NCBI GenBank assembly: GCA_963791945.1
Contig: CAWBUD010000004.1
Coordinates: 124,001-188,000 of the forward strand
Origin: PALSA-1003 sp963791945
GTDB lineage: Bacteria; Pseudomonadota; Gammaproteobacteria; Burkholderiales; Casimicrobiaceae
Direction: 5' to 3'
DNA: 64,000 nucleotides
In this document: one piece after another, positions 25,852 through 35,958 of the stretch
Numbering within the stretch: the first letter of the stretch is position 1
Layout of the letters: each line of letters begins with the position of its first letter
Notes under the pieces: model-generated
Databases searched by the model: none
What the model was told of the DNA's origin: nothing
Seen by the model: the letters and a program-made list of their open reading frames with translations, nothing else
Program-made: the position numbers and the translations under genes

Positions 25852-26997
25852 GTGGGAAAGAAGCTCGCCGGCCTGGTCTTCGCTTGCATGCTGCCGTTCG
25901 CGGCCGCGTCGGCGCAGGTCAAGATCGGGCTCATGGTATCGGCCACAGGTCCGACTTCGGCCATCGGGATTCCGCAGCGCAACACGGCGGCGCTCCTCCC
26001 GACCCGCGTCGGCGATACATCGGTGGAGTACATCCAGCTCGAAGACGGCGGCGACACGACGCGCGCCGTTCAGAACGCGAAGAGGCTGATCGGCGAAAAC
26101 AATATCGACGCGCTGATCGGACCCTCGACGACCCCGAACGCGTTCGCCATCCTCGACCTCATCGCCGAAGCCAAGGTGCCGCTGCTGGCCACCGTGGGGA
26201 CGCAGGCGGTCGCCGAACCGGTCGACGCGAGGAAACGCTGGGTGTTCAAGACGACACAGAACGACGACCTGATCGCCGCAGCGCTGGTGAAGCACATGAC
26301 GAAGAACGGCGTGAGGACCGTCGGCTTCATAGGCTTCAACGATCCGTACGGCGAGAACTGGTACAGGGTGTTCCAGGCGCTCTCTGAGAAGTCGGGCATC
26401 CGGATCGTGGCGAGCGAGCGCTATGCACGTGCCGATCAGAGCGTCACCGGGCAGACGCTCAAGCTGATCGCGGCCAAGCCCGACGCGGTTCTCATTGCGG
26501 CCGTCGGCGGACCCGCCGTGCTGCCTCAGGCCACGCTGTTCGATCAGGGGTACAAAGGACGGATTTATCAAACGCATGCGGTGGCCACCGACGATTTCAT
26601 CCGGCTCGGCAAGGAGAAGGTCGAAGGAACCGTCCTGGCGGCGGGATCGATGCTGGTGATCGACGATGTTCCCGATAACGATCCGATCAAGAAGGTGGCT
26701 CTCGGATATATCGCGGCGTACGAAAAGCAGTTCGGCCAGAAACCGTCGACATTCGGCGCGAATACGTACGACGCGGGGTTGATCCTTCAGCGCGCGCTGC
26801 CCGCCGCCTTGAAAGCGGCGAAACCCGGGACGGAAGCTTTCCGAAGCGCACTGCGCGACGCTATCGAGGAGGAACGCGACGTGACCGGCTGCCAGGGCGT
26901 GTTCAACATGAGCCCGACGAACCACAACGGCATGGACGAGCGCGCGAGGGTCCTGGTGACCGTGAGGAACGGCAGGTTCCGTCTGTTGGCCGAATAG
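25852..26997 (+). CDS. LivK-like periplasmic substrate-binding protein
   Basis: 381 residues. Signal peptide about 1-22 (MGKKLAGLVFACMLPFAAASAQ), then a type I periplasmic-binding fold (VKIGLMVSATGPTSAIGIPQRNTAAL, ALIGPSTTPNAFAILD, VGFIGFNDPYGENWYRVF, PSTFGANTYDAGLIL) as in branched-chain amino acid or aromatic-acid ABC receptors. No permease or ATPase genes are adjacent, so the ligand is unknown. The GTG at 25852 with GGGAGAGG upstream gives a proper signal peptide; the longer frame from 25630 does not. Confidence 0.88.
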   Translation: MGKKLAGLVFACMLPFAAASAQVKIGLMVSATGPTSAIGIPQRNTAALLPTRVGDTSVEYIQLEDGGDTTRAVQNAKRLIGENNIDALIGPSTTPNAFAILDLIAEAKVPLLATVGTQAVAEPVDARKRWVFKTTQNDDLIAAALVKHMTKNGVRTVGFIGFNDPYGENWYRVFQALSEKSGIRIVASERYARADQSVTGQTLKLIAAKPDAVLIAAVGGPAVLPQATLFDQGYKGRIYQTHAVATDDFIRLGKEKVEGTVLAAGSMLVIDDVPDNDPIKKVALGYIAAYEKQFGQKPSTFGANTYDAGLILQRALPAALKAAKPGTEAFRSALRDAIEEERDVTGCQGVFNMSPTNHNGMDERARVLVTVRNGRFRLLAE

Positions 26998-27004
26998 ACG
27001 CAGG

Positions 27005-27577
27005 ATGCATCCGGGCCCGATCGTCGGCATCCTGCTCGCGGCCGGCAGCGCAACGCGTTTCGGCGGAGACAAGCTTGTCGTGCCGCTGTCCGACGGTACG
27101 CCGGTCGGGCTCGCCGCGATGCGGAGTCTCGCCGCGGCGGTCGATACCGTCGTCGCTGTCGTGCGTCCTGGAGACGCGGGGCTTGCGCGCGTGCTCGCCT
27201 CGGAAGGCGCTCGCGTCACGCCGTGTGCGCGGGCGGCGGAAGGAATGGGCGCGAGCCTGGCGTGGGGCGTGCAGGCCGCGCCGCTTGCAGCCGGATGGCT
27301 GGTCGCGCTGGCCGACATGCCATGGATCCGGCCCGCGAGCGTCTCGCTCGTCGCCAACGCGATGCGCGCCGGCGCGTCGATCGCGGCGGCAGCGTGGGGC
27401 GAATCTCGCGGGCATCCGGTGGGATTCGCCTCATCGTTCTATCCGGAGCTTGTCGCGCTTTCGGGCGACGAGGGCGCCAAAGCGCTGCTCGCGCGCTATC
27501 CGGTGACGCTCATCGCAACCGACGATCAGGGCGTGGTCCGAGACGTGGATACGCCGGGGGATCTGACGGCCGGCTGA
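27005..27577 (+). CDS. MocA-like molybdenum cofactor nucleotidyltransferase
   Basis: 190 residues. The nucleotide-binding motif LLAAGSATRFGGDKLV and ADMPWIRPAS (metal-binding Asp) mark the MobA/MocA nucleotidyltransferases that add CMP or GMP to molybdopterin; GHPVGFASSFYPELVALSGDEGAKALL and the ending RDVDTPGDL support the MocA group. It follows the LivK-like gene by 7 bases. No molybdoenzyme gene is in the window, so the client (often xanthine dehydrogenase or CO dehydrogenase family) is not visible. Confidence 0.85.
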   Translation: MHPGPIVGILLAAGSATRFGGDKLVVPLSDGTPVGLAAMRSLAAAVDTVVAVVRPGDAGLARVLASEGARVTPCARAAEGMGASLAWGVQAAPLAAGWLVALADMPWIRPASVSLVANAMRAGASIAAAAWGESRGHPVGFASSFYPELVALSGDEGAKALLARYPVTLIATDDQGVVRDVDTPGDLTAG

Positions 27578-27631
27578 AAAAAAGCTGTCGCGCCGGCGCA
27601 GGCCGGGGCGCGGCGCTCTCGGACGGATGCG

Positions 27632-29866
27632 TCACTTCGCCTGGGCGCGCCACATGTCGGGCTGGCGTCCGACGATCCGGTTTTCTTCCTCCTGCATCTT
27701 CCACCAGGAGCGAAGCTCGGGCTCCTCGAGAGGCCGCGAGATGAGATAGCCCTGCGCTTCCTCGCACCGGTGGTTCTTGAGGAACTCGAACTGGGCGATG
27801 GTCTCGACACCCTCGGCAATGCAGCGCAGGCCCATGCTGTCGGAGAGCGCGATAATGGCCTGGGAGATCGCCTCATCGCTCTTGTTCTGTTCGAGGCCGT
27901 GCACGAAGCGCTGGTCGATCTTCACGCCCTGAATCGGCAGGCGGGTGAGATACGACAGGCTGGAGTAGCCTGTTCCGAAATCGTCGATCGTGATCGACAC
28001 GCCCATCTGCTTCAGCTTCACGAGCGTCGCGACCGCCTTTTCGGGATGGGTGATGATGACGCTCTCGGTGATCTCCAGGTCGAGATAGTGCGCGGGGAGT
28101 CCGCTGCCGCGCAGCGCTTCGTCGACGACCGACAACCAGCTTTCGTGCTCGAGTTGCTGCACCGACAGATTCACCGACAAGCGCATGAACATGTTCTGGC
28201 GCTGCCAGAGCATCAGCTGCCTGCAAGCGTCGCGCAGCACCCGCGCCCCGAGCGCCTGGATCATGCCCGATTCTTCGGCGATGGGAATGAATTCGGACGG
28301 GCCGATCACGCCGCGCTCCGGATCGCGCCAGCGCAAGAGCGCCTCGACGCCGATCGCCCGGCCGCTCGCGATGTCGACCTGCGGCTGGTAGACGAGGAAG
28401 AACTCGTCGTCCATCAGCCCGCGGCGCATGTCGGTCTCGATCTGCAGTCGCGCCTGCACGCGGGCGTTCATGTCGGCGGTGTAGAAGCGATAGGCGTTGC
28501 GTCCGGCTTCCTTCGCGGCGTACATCGCCGTGTCGGCCTGCTTGATGAGCCCATTAGGATCAGTCGCGTCGACCGGGTAGACCGACACGCCGATCGAGCA
28601 GGTCAGCGTCGGCGTCTGATCGACGAGCCGGAACGGCGCGAGGAACGATTCGCGGACGCGAGTGAGCACGCTCATCACCTCGAACGCCGAGTCGGACGGA
28701 TCGAGCCCCGGCAGGATAAGGACGAACTCGTCCCCGCCGAGCCTTGCCACGGTGTCCGACTCGCGCACCGCGCTGGTGAGGCGCTGCGCGACCGCCTGCA
28801 GCAGCTGGTCGCCGGCGTCGTGCCCGAGGGTGTCGTTGATCCGCTTGAAGTGATCGAAGTCGAGAAACAGGCACGCAACCTGGTTGGCGTCGCGCGACGC
28901 CTGGGCAACGATCTGCCTGAGACGCTGATTGAGCAGCGACCGGTTGGGGAGCCCCGTGAGGATGTCGTGCTGGGCAAGCTTGTAGGCCTGCGCGGTGGCG
29001 ACTTCCAGCTCCTTGGTCCGCTGCGTGACCTTGTCCTCGAGGGTGCGCTGGTAGGTCGCAACCTCGGCCTGGGATTCCGCCAGGCGCTGCGTCATGTGAT
29101 TGAAGGTATGCGTCAGCAGCCCCAGCTCGTCGCTCGATTTCGCGGGGATGTACACGTCGAGCTTGCCGGCGCCGACCGCGCGCGCCGCGCGCATGAGCTG
29201 CCGGATCGGCGCAACCAGCCTGCGAGTGAGGAGCAGCGTCACCACGATGGCAATGATGACCACCAGCGCGACGACGCTGAACGCGCCGATCAAGTTGAGC
29301 CGCAGGCGGGCCCAGGCCCGATCGAAGCTCATCCCGAGCCGGACGTAGCCGATGATCGCCCGTGGCTCTGCGCCCGGGCGGCCGCTGATCCTCGGCGGCG
29401 TGTAGACCGGTACCACGACATCGAGATAGCGCCCCGCCGCGGTGTCGATCTGCACCGCGCTCACCGGTCCGGTGGCCGGTATGCTCATCGGCGTCGAGGG
29501 CAACGCTTCACCGGCGTAGCCGCGGGAGAGCAGCAGGCGTCGATCGCTATCGAAGATTGCCGCGTAGGCGATGTCGCGGTCGGACGCGAGCCCGTCGAGA
29601 ACGGGGGCGACGTTGCTTAGATCCTTGGATGTGATCGCCTCGTCGGCGACTTCGGCCAGCATTGCCGCGACGGCGAGCCCCTGCGTGCGCAGTCGACCCC
29701 GCTCGTCGCGGAGCTGCTGGTTGACGAGGAAGGCGGCCACAACCAATGCCGTGGCAATGATGAGCCCGATCGCGAGCAGGTTGAGCTTCGCGAGCAGACC
29801 CATGCGCACGGGTGGCGCATTGAGCGGAGAAACCGTGTCGGTGCCCAGCGGGGTGAATCTGGCCAT
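27632..29866 (-). CDS. Membrane GGDEF-EAL cyclic di-GMP enzyme
   Basis: 744 residues. TM helix (about 23-48), periplasmic sensor region (about 49-170), second TM (about 180-205), HAMP (LLTRRLVAPIRQLMRAARAVG), then GGDEF with an intact ARLGGDEFVLILPG site and EAL with GVEALLRW, NLSVQQLE and DDFGTGYSSLSYLTRLPIQGVKIDQ. Both active sites look intact, so it could make and degrade c-di-GMP. It begins 22 bases after the fumarase stop and may be read through from it. The signal is unknown. Confidence 0.92.
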   Translation of the reverse strand: MARFTPLGTDTVSPLNAPPVRMGLLAKLNLLAIGLIIATALVVAAFLVNQQLRDERGRLRTQGLAVAAMLAEVADEAITSKDLSNVAPVLDGLASDRDIAYAAIFDSDRRLLLSRGYAGEALPSTPMSIPATGPVSAVQIDTAAGRYLDVVVPVYTPPRISGRPGAEPRAIIGYVRLGMSFDRAWARLRLNLIGAFSVVALVVIIAIVVTLLLTRRLVAPIRQLMRAARAVGAGKLDVYIPAKSSDELGLLTHTFNHMTQRLAESQAEVATYQRTLEDKVTQRTKELEVATAQAYKLAQHDILTGLPNRSLLNQRLRQIVAQASRDANQVACLFLDFDHFKRINDTLGHDAGDQLLQAVAQRLTSAVRESDTVARLGGDEFVLILPGLDPSDSAFEVMSVLTRVRESFLAPFRLVDQTPTLTCSIGVSVYPVDATDPNGLIKQADTAMYAAKEAGRNAYRFYTADMNARVQARLQIETDMRRGLMDDEFFLVYQPQVDIASGRAIGVEALLRWRDPERGVIGPSEFIPIAEESGMIQALGARVLRDACRQLMLWQRQNMFMRLSVNLSVQQLEHESWLSVVDEALRGSGLPAHYLDLEITESVIITHPEKAVATLVKLKQMGVSITIDDFGTGYSSLSYLTRLPIQGVKIDQRFVHGLEQNKSDEAISQAIIALSDSMGLRCIAEGVETIAQFEFLKNHRCEEAQGYLISRPLEEPELRSWWKMQEEENRIVGRQPDMWRAQAK

Positions 29867-29888
29867 CGTCGCCCGAATCGCGAAAGCG

Positions 29889-31421
29889 TTAGACCGTTGC
29901 GACCGGGATCTTCCCGATCTTCTGCTGCCATTCTCTCGGGCCCGTCTGGTGCACCGAGGTACCGGCGGCGTCGACCGCGACCGTGACGGGCATGTCCTTC
30001 ACGTCGAACTCGTAGATTGCTTCCATGCCGAGATCCGCGAAGGCGACGACCCTCGCGCTGCGGATCGCCTTGGCGACCAGATACGCAGCGCCACCCACGG
30101 CCATCAGATAAGCCGCTTTGTGCCTGCGGATCGCCTCGATGGCCACCGGTCCTCGCTCGGCCTTGCCGATCATCGCGACGAGCCCCGTCCGCGCGAGCAT
30201 GGTCTCGGTGAACTTGTCCATGCGCGTTGCGGTGGTCGGGCCCGCAGGCCCCACCACTTCGTCGCGGACCGGGTCGACGGGGCCCACGTAGTAGATCACG
30301 CGATTCTTGAAGGAAACCGGCAGCGCCTCGCCCTTCGCCAGCAGGTCCTGGATGCGCTTGTGCGCGGCGTCGCGTCCGGTCAGCAGTTTCCCGGCGAGCA
30401 GGAGCCGCTCGCCCGCACGCCACGAGGCTACCTCCGCCGGCGTCAGGGAGTCGAGATCGCACCGCCGCGCTTGTGGCGAAGGCGCCCAGTGCACGTCGGG
30501 CCACTTCGAGAGGTCCGGCGGCTCGAGCCTCGCGGCACCCGAACCATCCAGCGTGAAATGCGCGTGCCGCGTCGCGGCACAGTTGGGGATGATGGCGACC
30601 GGCAGACTGGCGGCGTGGGTCGGATAGTCGAGGATCTTCACGTCGAGCACGGTCGACAAGCCTCCGAGCCCCTGCGCGCCGATGCCGAGCGCATTGACCT
30701 TGTCGTAGATCTCAAGCCGCAATTCCTCGATGCGGGACAGCGCCGCGCCCGAGGCAGCGCGGGCGACGAGCTCGTGCATGTCGATCGGCGCCATCAGCGC
30801 TTCCTTGGCGAGCACCATCGCCTTCTCCGCGCTCCCGCCGATGCCGATCCCGAGCATGCCCGGGGGGCACCACCCGGCGCCCATCGTCGGGACGGTCTTC
30901 ACCACCCAGTCGACGATCGAATCCGACGGGTTCAGCATCGTGAACTTGGCCTTGTTTTCGGAGCCGCCGCCCTTGGCCGCGAGAGCGACCTCGACGGTGT
31001 TGCCGGGAACGAGATCGTAGTGAACGACGGCCGGCGTGTTGTCGCGGGTATTCGTGCGCTTGCCCGCCGGGTCTGCGAGGATCGATGCGCGCAGCTTGTT
31101 GTCGGGGTCGAGATAGGCGCGGCGCACGCCTTCGTTCACCATGTCGGTGACGCTCATGGTGGCGTCGGCCCAGCGCACGTTCATGCCGACTTTGACGAAC
31201 GCGACGACGATGCCCGTATCCTGGCAGATCGGACGATGCCCCTCGGCGCACAGGCGCGAATTGGTCAGGATCTGTGCCATCGCGTCTTTGGCTGCCGGAG
31301 ACTCCTCCGCGGCATAGGCGCGACCCAGCGCTTCGATGTAGTCGAGGGGATGGTAGTAGGAGATGTACTGCAGCGCATCGGCGACGCTCTGCACCAGATC
31401 TTCCTGCCTGATTGCGGTCAT
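29889..31421 (-). CDS. fumA: Fumarate hydratase class I (Fe-S dependent)
   Basis: 510 residues; interconverts fumarate and malate in the TCA cycle. Cysteines in RPICQDTGIVVAF, GAGWCPPGMLGIGIGG and AIIPNCAATRHAHF are placed to ligate the [4Fe-4S] cluster of class I enzymes. The C-terminal beta domain shows GPTTATRMDKFTETML. The frame is open to 33284 as a shadow of acs; the ATG at 31421 (MTAIRQEDLVQSVADALQ) is the family start. Divergent from acs across 249 bases. Confidence 0.94.
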   Translation of the reverse strand: MTAIRQEDLVQSVADALQYISYYHPLDYIEALGRAYAAEESPAAKDAMAQILTNSRLCAEGHRPICQDTGIVVAFVKVGMNVRWADATMSVTDMVNEGVRRAYLDPDNKLRASILADPAGKRTNTRDNTPAVVHYDLVPGNTVEVALAAKGGGSENKAKFTMLNPSDSIVDWVVKTVPTMGAGWCPPGMLGIGIGGSAEKAMVLAKEALMAPIDMHELVARAASGAALSRIEELRLEIYDKVNALGIGAQGLGGLSTVLDVKILDYPTHAASLPVAIIPNCAATRHAHFTLDGSGAARLEPPDLSKWPDVHWAPSPQARRCDLDSLTPAEVASWRAGERLLLAGKLLTGRDAAHKRIQDLLAKGEALPVSFKNRVIYYVGPVDPVRDEVVGPAGPTTATRMDKFTETMLARTGLVAMIGKAERGPVAIEAIRRHKAAYLMAVGGAAYLVAKAIRSARVVAFADLGMEAIYEFDVKDMPVTVAVDAAGTSVHQTGPREWQQKIGKIPVATV

Positions 31422-31670
31422 GGTGACGGTTTTGTGCAGTTTCCTGTCCGAGCGTGGAGCGCGCACCGCGGAGCGGCTCGCCCATGGCCGTACGACGCGC
31501 GAAGTGAAGGGGTTAATTCTACCATCAGCGGGCCCATGGGCTCCCGCACGGGCGCGGAGGCTCGCGACCGCGGGCGGGCGTATTGCGCCCTCGCGCGGAG
31601 TGTCGTTAGACTGCACCAGATAAGCGGCGATCCACCTCGCCGGCAGCGTACCCTTCAGGAGGCGATTCCC

Positions 31671-33653
31671 ATGTCCAGTATCGAGTCCGTTGCGCACGAA
31701 AGCCGCGTCTTTTCGCCGTCCCAGGCATTCGTCGCCAAAGCCAATGTAGGCAAGGCCGAGTTCGATCGCCTCAACGCAGCGGCGGGCGCCGACTTCTCCG
31801 GGTTCTGGGCCAAGCTCGCCCGCGAAGAGCTCCTGTGGCACAAGCCGTTCACGCGTTCGCTCGACGAGTCCCATGCCCCGTTCTACAAGTGGTTCGAGGA
31901 CGGCGAACTCAACGCTTCCCACAACTGCCTTGAGCGCAACCTCGAGAACGGCAACGCGGAGAAGGCCGCGATCATTTTCGAAGCCGACGACGGCAAGGTC
32001 ACGCGTGTGACGTATCGGGAGCTCTACCACCGCGTCTGCAAGCTTGCGAACGGCCTGAAAGCCCGCGGGATCAGGAAGGGCGACCGCGTCATCATCTACA
32101 TGCCCATGTCGATCGAAGGCGTGGTCGCCATGCAAGCCTGCGCCCGCATCGGCGCGACCCATTCGGTGGTGTTCGGCGGCTTCTCCGCCAAGTCGCTCGA
32201 GGAGCGCATCCTCGACGCGGGCGCGGTGGCTGTCATCACCGCCGACGAGCAGGTGCGTGGCGGCAAGGCGCTGCCGATCAAGGCGATCGTCGACGAGGCC
32301 CTGTCGATGGCGAGCGGCCATGCGGTGAAGACCGTGGTGGTCTACCGGCGCACGGGCAACGCGGTGCACATGCAGGCAGGGCGCGACGTGTGGCTGCACG
32401 AGCTGGTCGCCAAGGAGCCCGACACCTGCGAGCCCGTGTGGGTGAGCGCCGAGCATCCGCTGTTCATCCTCTACACGTCGGGGTCCACCGGCAAGCCCAA
32501 GGGCGTGCAGCACTCGACCGGCGGATACCTTCTCTGGGCGATTCTGACGATGCGCTGGGTTTTCGACATCAAGCCCGCGGATCTTTTCTGGTGCACCGCC
32601 GATATCGGCTGGGTGACGGGCCATACGTACATCACTTACGGCCCGCTCGCGGTGGGCGCCACCGAAGTGGTCTTCGAGGGCGTACCGACCTATCCGCACG
32701 GCGGGCGCTTCTGGGAGATGATCCAGAAGCACAAGGTGAGTGTGTTCTACACCGCGCCGACGGCGATACGCGCGCTCATCAAGGCCTCTGAAGCCGATCA
32801 GGCGAAGGCACATCCGAAGAACTACGATCTCTCGAGCCTGCGGCTGCTCGGGACGGTCGGCGAGCCGATCAATCCCGAAGCGTGGATGTGGTACTACAGG
32901 AACATAGGCCAAGAGCGTTGCCCGATCGTCGATACGTGGTGGCAGACGGAGACCGGCGGGCACATGATCTCGCCCGTTCCGGGCGTGACGCCGCTGGTGC
33001 CGGGCTCGTGCACGTCCGCGCTTCCGGGGATCATGGCGGCGATCGTGGATGAGACCGGGCGCGACGTCGAGCACGGCCATGGGGGCATCCTGGTGATCAA
33101 GCGGCCCTGGCCCGCGATGATCCGCACGATTTGGGGCGACCCCGAGCGCTACAAGAAGTCGTATTACCCCGACGAGCTGGGCGGAAAGCTCTATCTCGCC
33201 GGCGACGGCTCGGTGCGAGACAAGAAGACCGGCTACTTCACGATCATGGGTCGGATCGACGACGTGCTCAACGTTTCGGGCCATCGGCTCGGGACGATGG
33301 AAGTGGAGTCCGCGCTGGTCGCGAATCCGATGGTTGCCGAGGCGGCGGTCGTCGGTCGGCCGGACGATATGACCGGCGAGGCCATCTGCGCGTTCGTCGT
33401 GCTCAAGCAGGCGCGGCCGAACGGCGCAGAAGCCGAGAAGCTCGCGAAGCAGCTGCGCGACTGGGTCGGCAAGGAGATCGGGCCGATCGCGAAGCCCAAG
33501 GACATCCGCTTTGGCGACAACCTTCCGAAGACGCGCTCCGGCAAGATCATGCGGCGCCTGCTGCGTTCGATCGCCAAGGGCGAGGCGATCACGCAGGACG
33601 TCTCTACGCTGGAGAACCCGGCGATCCTCGAACAGCTCAAGCAGGCGTTGTAG
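31671..33653 (+). CDS. acs: Acetyl-CoA synthetase
   Basis: 660 residues; activates acetate to acetyl-CoA through acetyl-AMP. ANL-superfamily motifs: LFILYTSGSTGKPKGVQHST (P-loop), WWQTETGGHM, YFTIMGRIDDVLNVSGHRLGTMEVE (hinge) and PKTRSGKIMRRLLRSIA with the catalytic Lys that is the usual acetylation target. Start ATG at 31671 with AGGAGG nine bases upstream; the long upstream frame is not coding. The stop codon is followed at once by a palindromic repeat. Confidence 0.96.
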   Translation: MSSIESVAHESRVFSPSQAFVAKANVGKAEFDRLNAAAGADFSGFWAKLAREELLWHKPFTRSLDESHAPFYKWFEDGELNASHNCLERNLENGNAEKAAIIFEADDGKVTRVTYRELYHRVCKLANGLKARGIRKGDRVIIYMPMSIEGVVAMQACARIGATHSVVFGGFSAKSLEERILDAGAVAVITADEQVRGGKALPIKAIVDEALSMASGHAVKTVVVYRRTGNAVHMQAGRDVWLHELVAKEPDTCEPVWVSAEHPLFILYTSGSTGKPKGVQHSTGGYLLWAILTMRWVFDIKPADLFWCTADIGWVTGHTYITYGPLAVGATEVVFEGVPTYPHGGRFWEMIQKHKVSVFYTAPTAIRALIKASEADQAKAHPKNYDLSSLRLLGTVGEPINPEAWMWYYRNIGQERCPIVDTWWQTETGGHMISPVPGVTPLVPGSCTSALPGIMAAIVDETGRDVEHGHGGILVIKRPWPAMIRTIWGDPERYKKSYYPDELGGKLYLAGDGSVRDKKTGYFTIMGRIDDVLNVSGHRLGTMEVESALVANPMVAEAAVVGRPDDMTGEAICAFVVLKQARPNGAEAEKLAKQLRDWVGKEIGPIAKPKDIRFGDNLPKTRSGKIMRRLLRSIAKGEAITQDVSTLENPAILEQLKQAL

Positions 33654-33783
33654 CCCGGCGGTGAGCGCGTGGCGCGGACCGCGGGAGCCACGAGGTCACG
33701 AAATCCCCGGAGGTCGCTGCCGCTCATCTGGGTGCGACGGTGCGACTGATCTCCGGGGTTCGCTGGCGCTCACCCCGGGCTAC
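33650..33783. repeat. GTAGCCCGG repeat, inverted pair
   Basis: GTAGCCCGGCGGTGAGCGCG overlapping the acs stop, and the inverted end GGGGTTCGCTGGCGCTCACCCCGGGCTAC (to 33783) about 100 bases later. Same family as at 12432 and 25035. Confidence 0.75.
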
Positions 33784-33787
33784 GCAC

Positions 33788-34402
33788 CTACGCCGTCGCG
33801 GGTGGCACCGTCTCGGCGAACGATGGACGCTTCGCGAGCTTGTCGGCGAGCTTGACGAGATTCGAGTAGGTCGCGCGCCAATCGACGTCCGGGTGCCGGA
33901 GGTCGAGATACCCCAGCGCGCACCCGGTGGCGATATCGGCGAGCGAATAAGCTTCGCCGTTGCACCACGCGCGCTCATCCAATTCGGCGGCGAGCTCCTG
34001 CAGTCCGAGATCGATCTTGCGCCGCTGGCGATCGAGCCACTCCTTGCTCTGCTGCTTGGGCTGCCGCCGGCGCTCCAGCACGATCGCGGAGGCGGCGTCG
34101 CAAATGCCATCGGCGAGCGCTTCCCAGCGCTTCACCGCGATACGCTGGCGTCCCGCCTCCGGGATCAGCCGCGATACGGGACTCACCGTATCCAGGTACT
34201 GCACGATCACCCTCGAGTCGAACAGGTTCGTGCCGTCGTCGAGGACCAGCACCGGCACCTTGCCGAGCGGGTTGTACCGATCCACCGACGCGTCGGCCGA
34301 CCAGGGCGATTCTTCGACGAGATCGCACTCGATCTTCTTCTCCGCCAGGACGATGCGCACCTTGCGCGCATAGGGGCTGGTCAGCGAGGCGATCAGCTTC
34401 AT
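33788..34402 (-). CDS. Glutathione S-transferase family protein
   Basis: 204 residues. Thioredoxin-like N-terminal domain: MKLIASLTSPYARKVRIVLAEKKIEC (catalytic Ser region), NPLGKVPVLVLDDGTNLFDSRVIVQYLD (cis-Pro and glutathione-binding Asp-Ser). All-helical C-terminal domain with AYSLADIATGCALGYLDLR. Likely cytosolic detoxification; substrate unknown. Convergent with acs. Confidence 0.9.
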   Translation of the reverse strand: MKLIASLTSPYARKVRIVLAEKKIECDLVEESPWSADASVDRYNPLGKVPVLVLDDGTNLFDSRVIVQYLDTVSPVSRLIPEAGRQRIAVKRWEALADGICDAASAIVLERRRQPKQQSKEWLDRQRRKIDLGLQELAAELDERAWCNGEAYSLADIATGCALGYLDLRHPDVDWRATYSNLVKLADKLAKRPSFAETVPPATA

Positions 34403-34568
34403 GGACGCGAGCGAACGGAGGCGGACTGGGGCGCGAGGGAATCATTCGAAGCCGGCGAAATTATAGCACCGCACCGGCCTCGCCCTCTCGAAAGCGGCCC
34501 GCGGGCGGACGCGGGACGCGAGTCGCGCCTCCCTCGGTGTGCTAAGATACGATCGCTTCGCGTGAATC

Positions 34569-35951
34569 ATGCCCAACGCCGCCGCGCTCTCCGCGCTCAC
34601 CGCGCTAAGCCCGCTGGACGGTCGCTACCGCGAGAAGGTTGCAGCTCTCGCCGAGCACTTCAGCGAATACGGACTCATCCGCAATCGAATCAAGGTCGAG
34701 CTCGCCTGGCTTCAGGCCTTGGCGGAGGAATCGGGCATTGTCGAAGTGTCTCCTTTCTCGTCGGCCGCACGCGGGCTCCTGAGCGACGCGACCTCGGGCT
34801 TCGCGACCGCCGACGCCGAGCGCGTGAAGGCGATCGAGCGCACGACCAATCACGACGTCAAGGCGGTCGAATACTGGCTCAAGCAGCGCTTCGCGGGCGA
34901 GCCCGAGATCGCTCGCGCGGCCGAGTTCATCCACTTCGCCTGCACGTCCGAGGACATCAATAATCTCGCCTACGGACTGATGCTGTCCGAGGCGAGGAGC
35001 GCAGTGCTGGTGCCGGAGATTCGCGGGCTCGTTGCCGATCTTCGCGCGATCGCTCACAGGCACGCCGACTTGCCCATGCTCGGCCGGACCCACGGCCAGC
35101 CCGCGACGCCCACCACGCTGGGCAAGGAGATCGCGAACATGGTCGCGCGCCTGGAACGCTCGCTTCCCGCTTTCGCCGGCGCTCGGCTTTCCGGAAAGAT
35201 CAACGGTGCGGTCGGCAACTACAACGCGCATCGCGTCGCCTATCCAGGGGTCGACTGGCAGTCGCTCGCGCGTCGCGTCGTGTCCGCTCTCGGCCTCGAA
35301 TTCAACGCGTTCACGACCCAGATCGAGCCCCACGACGATCTCGCGGCATTGTTCGACGCGCTCGCCCGGATCAACACGATCGTGATCGATCTCGACCGCG
35401 ACATCTGGGGCTATATCTCTCTGGGCTACTTCCGCCAGAGCACGAAGGAGGGTGAGGTCGGTTCGAGCACGATGCCGCACAAGGTCAATCCGATCGACTT
35501 CGAGAATTCCGAGGGCAACCTCGGCCTGGCCAACGCGCTGCTGCGTCATCTCGCCGATAAGCTGCCCGTCTCGCGCTGGCAGCGCGATCTTACCGATTCC
35601 ACGGTGCTGCGCAACGTCGGCGTCGCACTCGGGCATTCGCTGCTCGGTTTCCTGTCGTGCCGGCAGGGGCTCGCCAAGCTGGGTGTCGATGCCTCACGGC
35701 TCGCGGCCGATCTCGACGCGAACTGGGAAGTTCTCGCCGAAGCGATCCAGACGGTCCTGCGGCGCTATGGGGCGCCAGAACCCTACGAGCAGCTCAAGGC
35801 GCTGACGCGCGGCAAACGCGGCATCACGCGCGAGTCGCTGCATGCGTTCATCGACGGGCTCGCGATCCCCGACGATGCAAGGACGCGGCTGAAGGCTCTG
35901 ACGCCGTCGACTTATATCGGCGATGCCGCCGAACTGGCGAAGCGGATCTGA
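34569..35951 (+). CDS. purB: Adenylosuccinate lyase
   Basis: 460 residues; two steps of purine synthesis (SAICAR to AICAR; adenylosuccinate to AMP). The fumarase/aspartase signature GSSTMPHKVNPIDFENSEG is intact, with LGRTHGQPATPTTLGKE and FACTSEDINNLAYGLM. The product is of the E. coli-like bacterial type. Starts with ATG at 34569. Confidence 0.96.
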   Translation: MPNAAALSALTALSPLDGRYREKVAALAEHFSEYGLIRNRIKVELAWLQALAEESGIVEVSPFSSAARGLLSDATSGFATADAERVKAIERTTNHDVKAVEYWLKQRFAGEPEIARAAEFIHFACTSEDINNLAYGLMLSEARSAVLVPEIRGLVADLRAIAHRHADLPMLGRTHGQPATPTTLGKEIANMVARLERSLPAFAGARLSGKINGAVGNYNAHRVAYPGVDWQSLARRVVSALGLEFNAFTTQIEPHDDLAALFDALARINTIVIDLDRDIWGYISLGYFRQSTKEGEVGSSTMPHKVNPIDFENSEGNLGLANALLRHLADKLPVSRWQRDLTDSTVLRNVGVALGHSLLGFLSCRQGLAKLGVDASRLAADLDANWEVLAEAIQTVLRRYGAPEPYEQLKALTRGKRGITRESLHAFIDGLAIPDDARTRLKALTPSTYIGDAAELAKRI

Positions 35952-35958
35952 CCCGCGT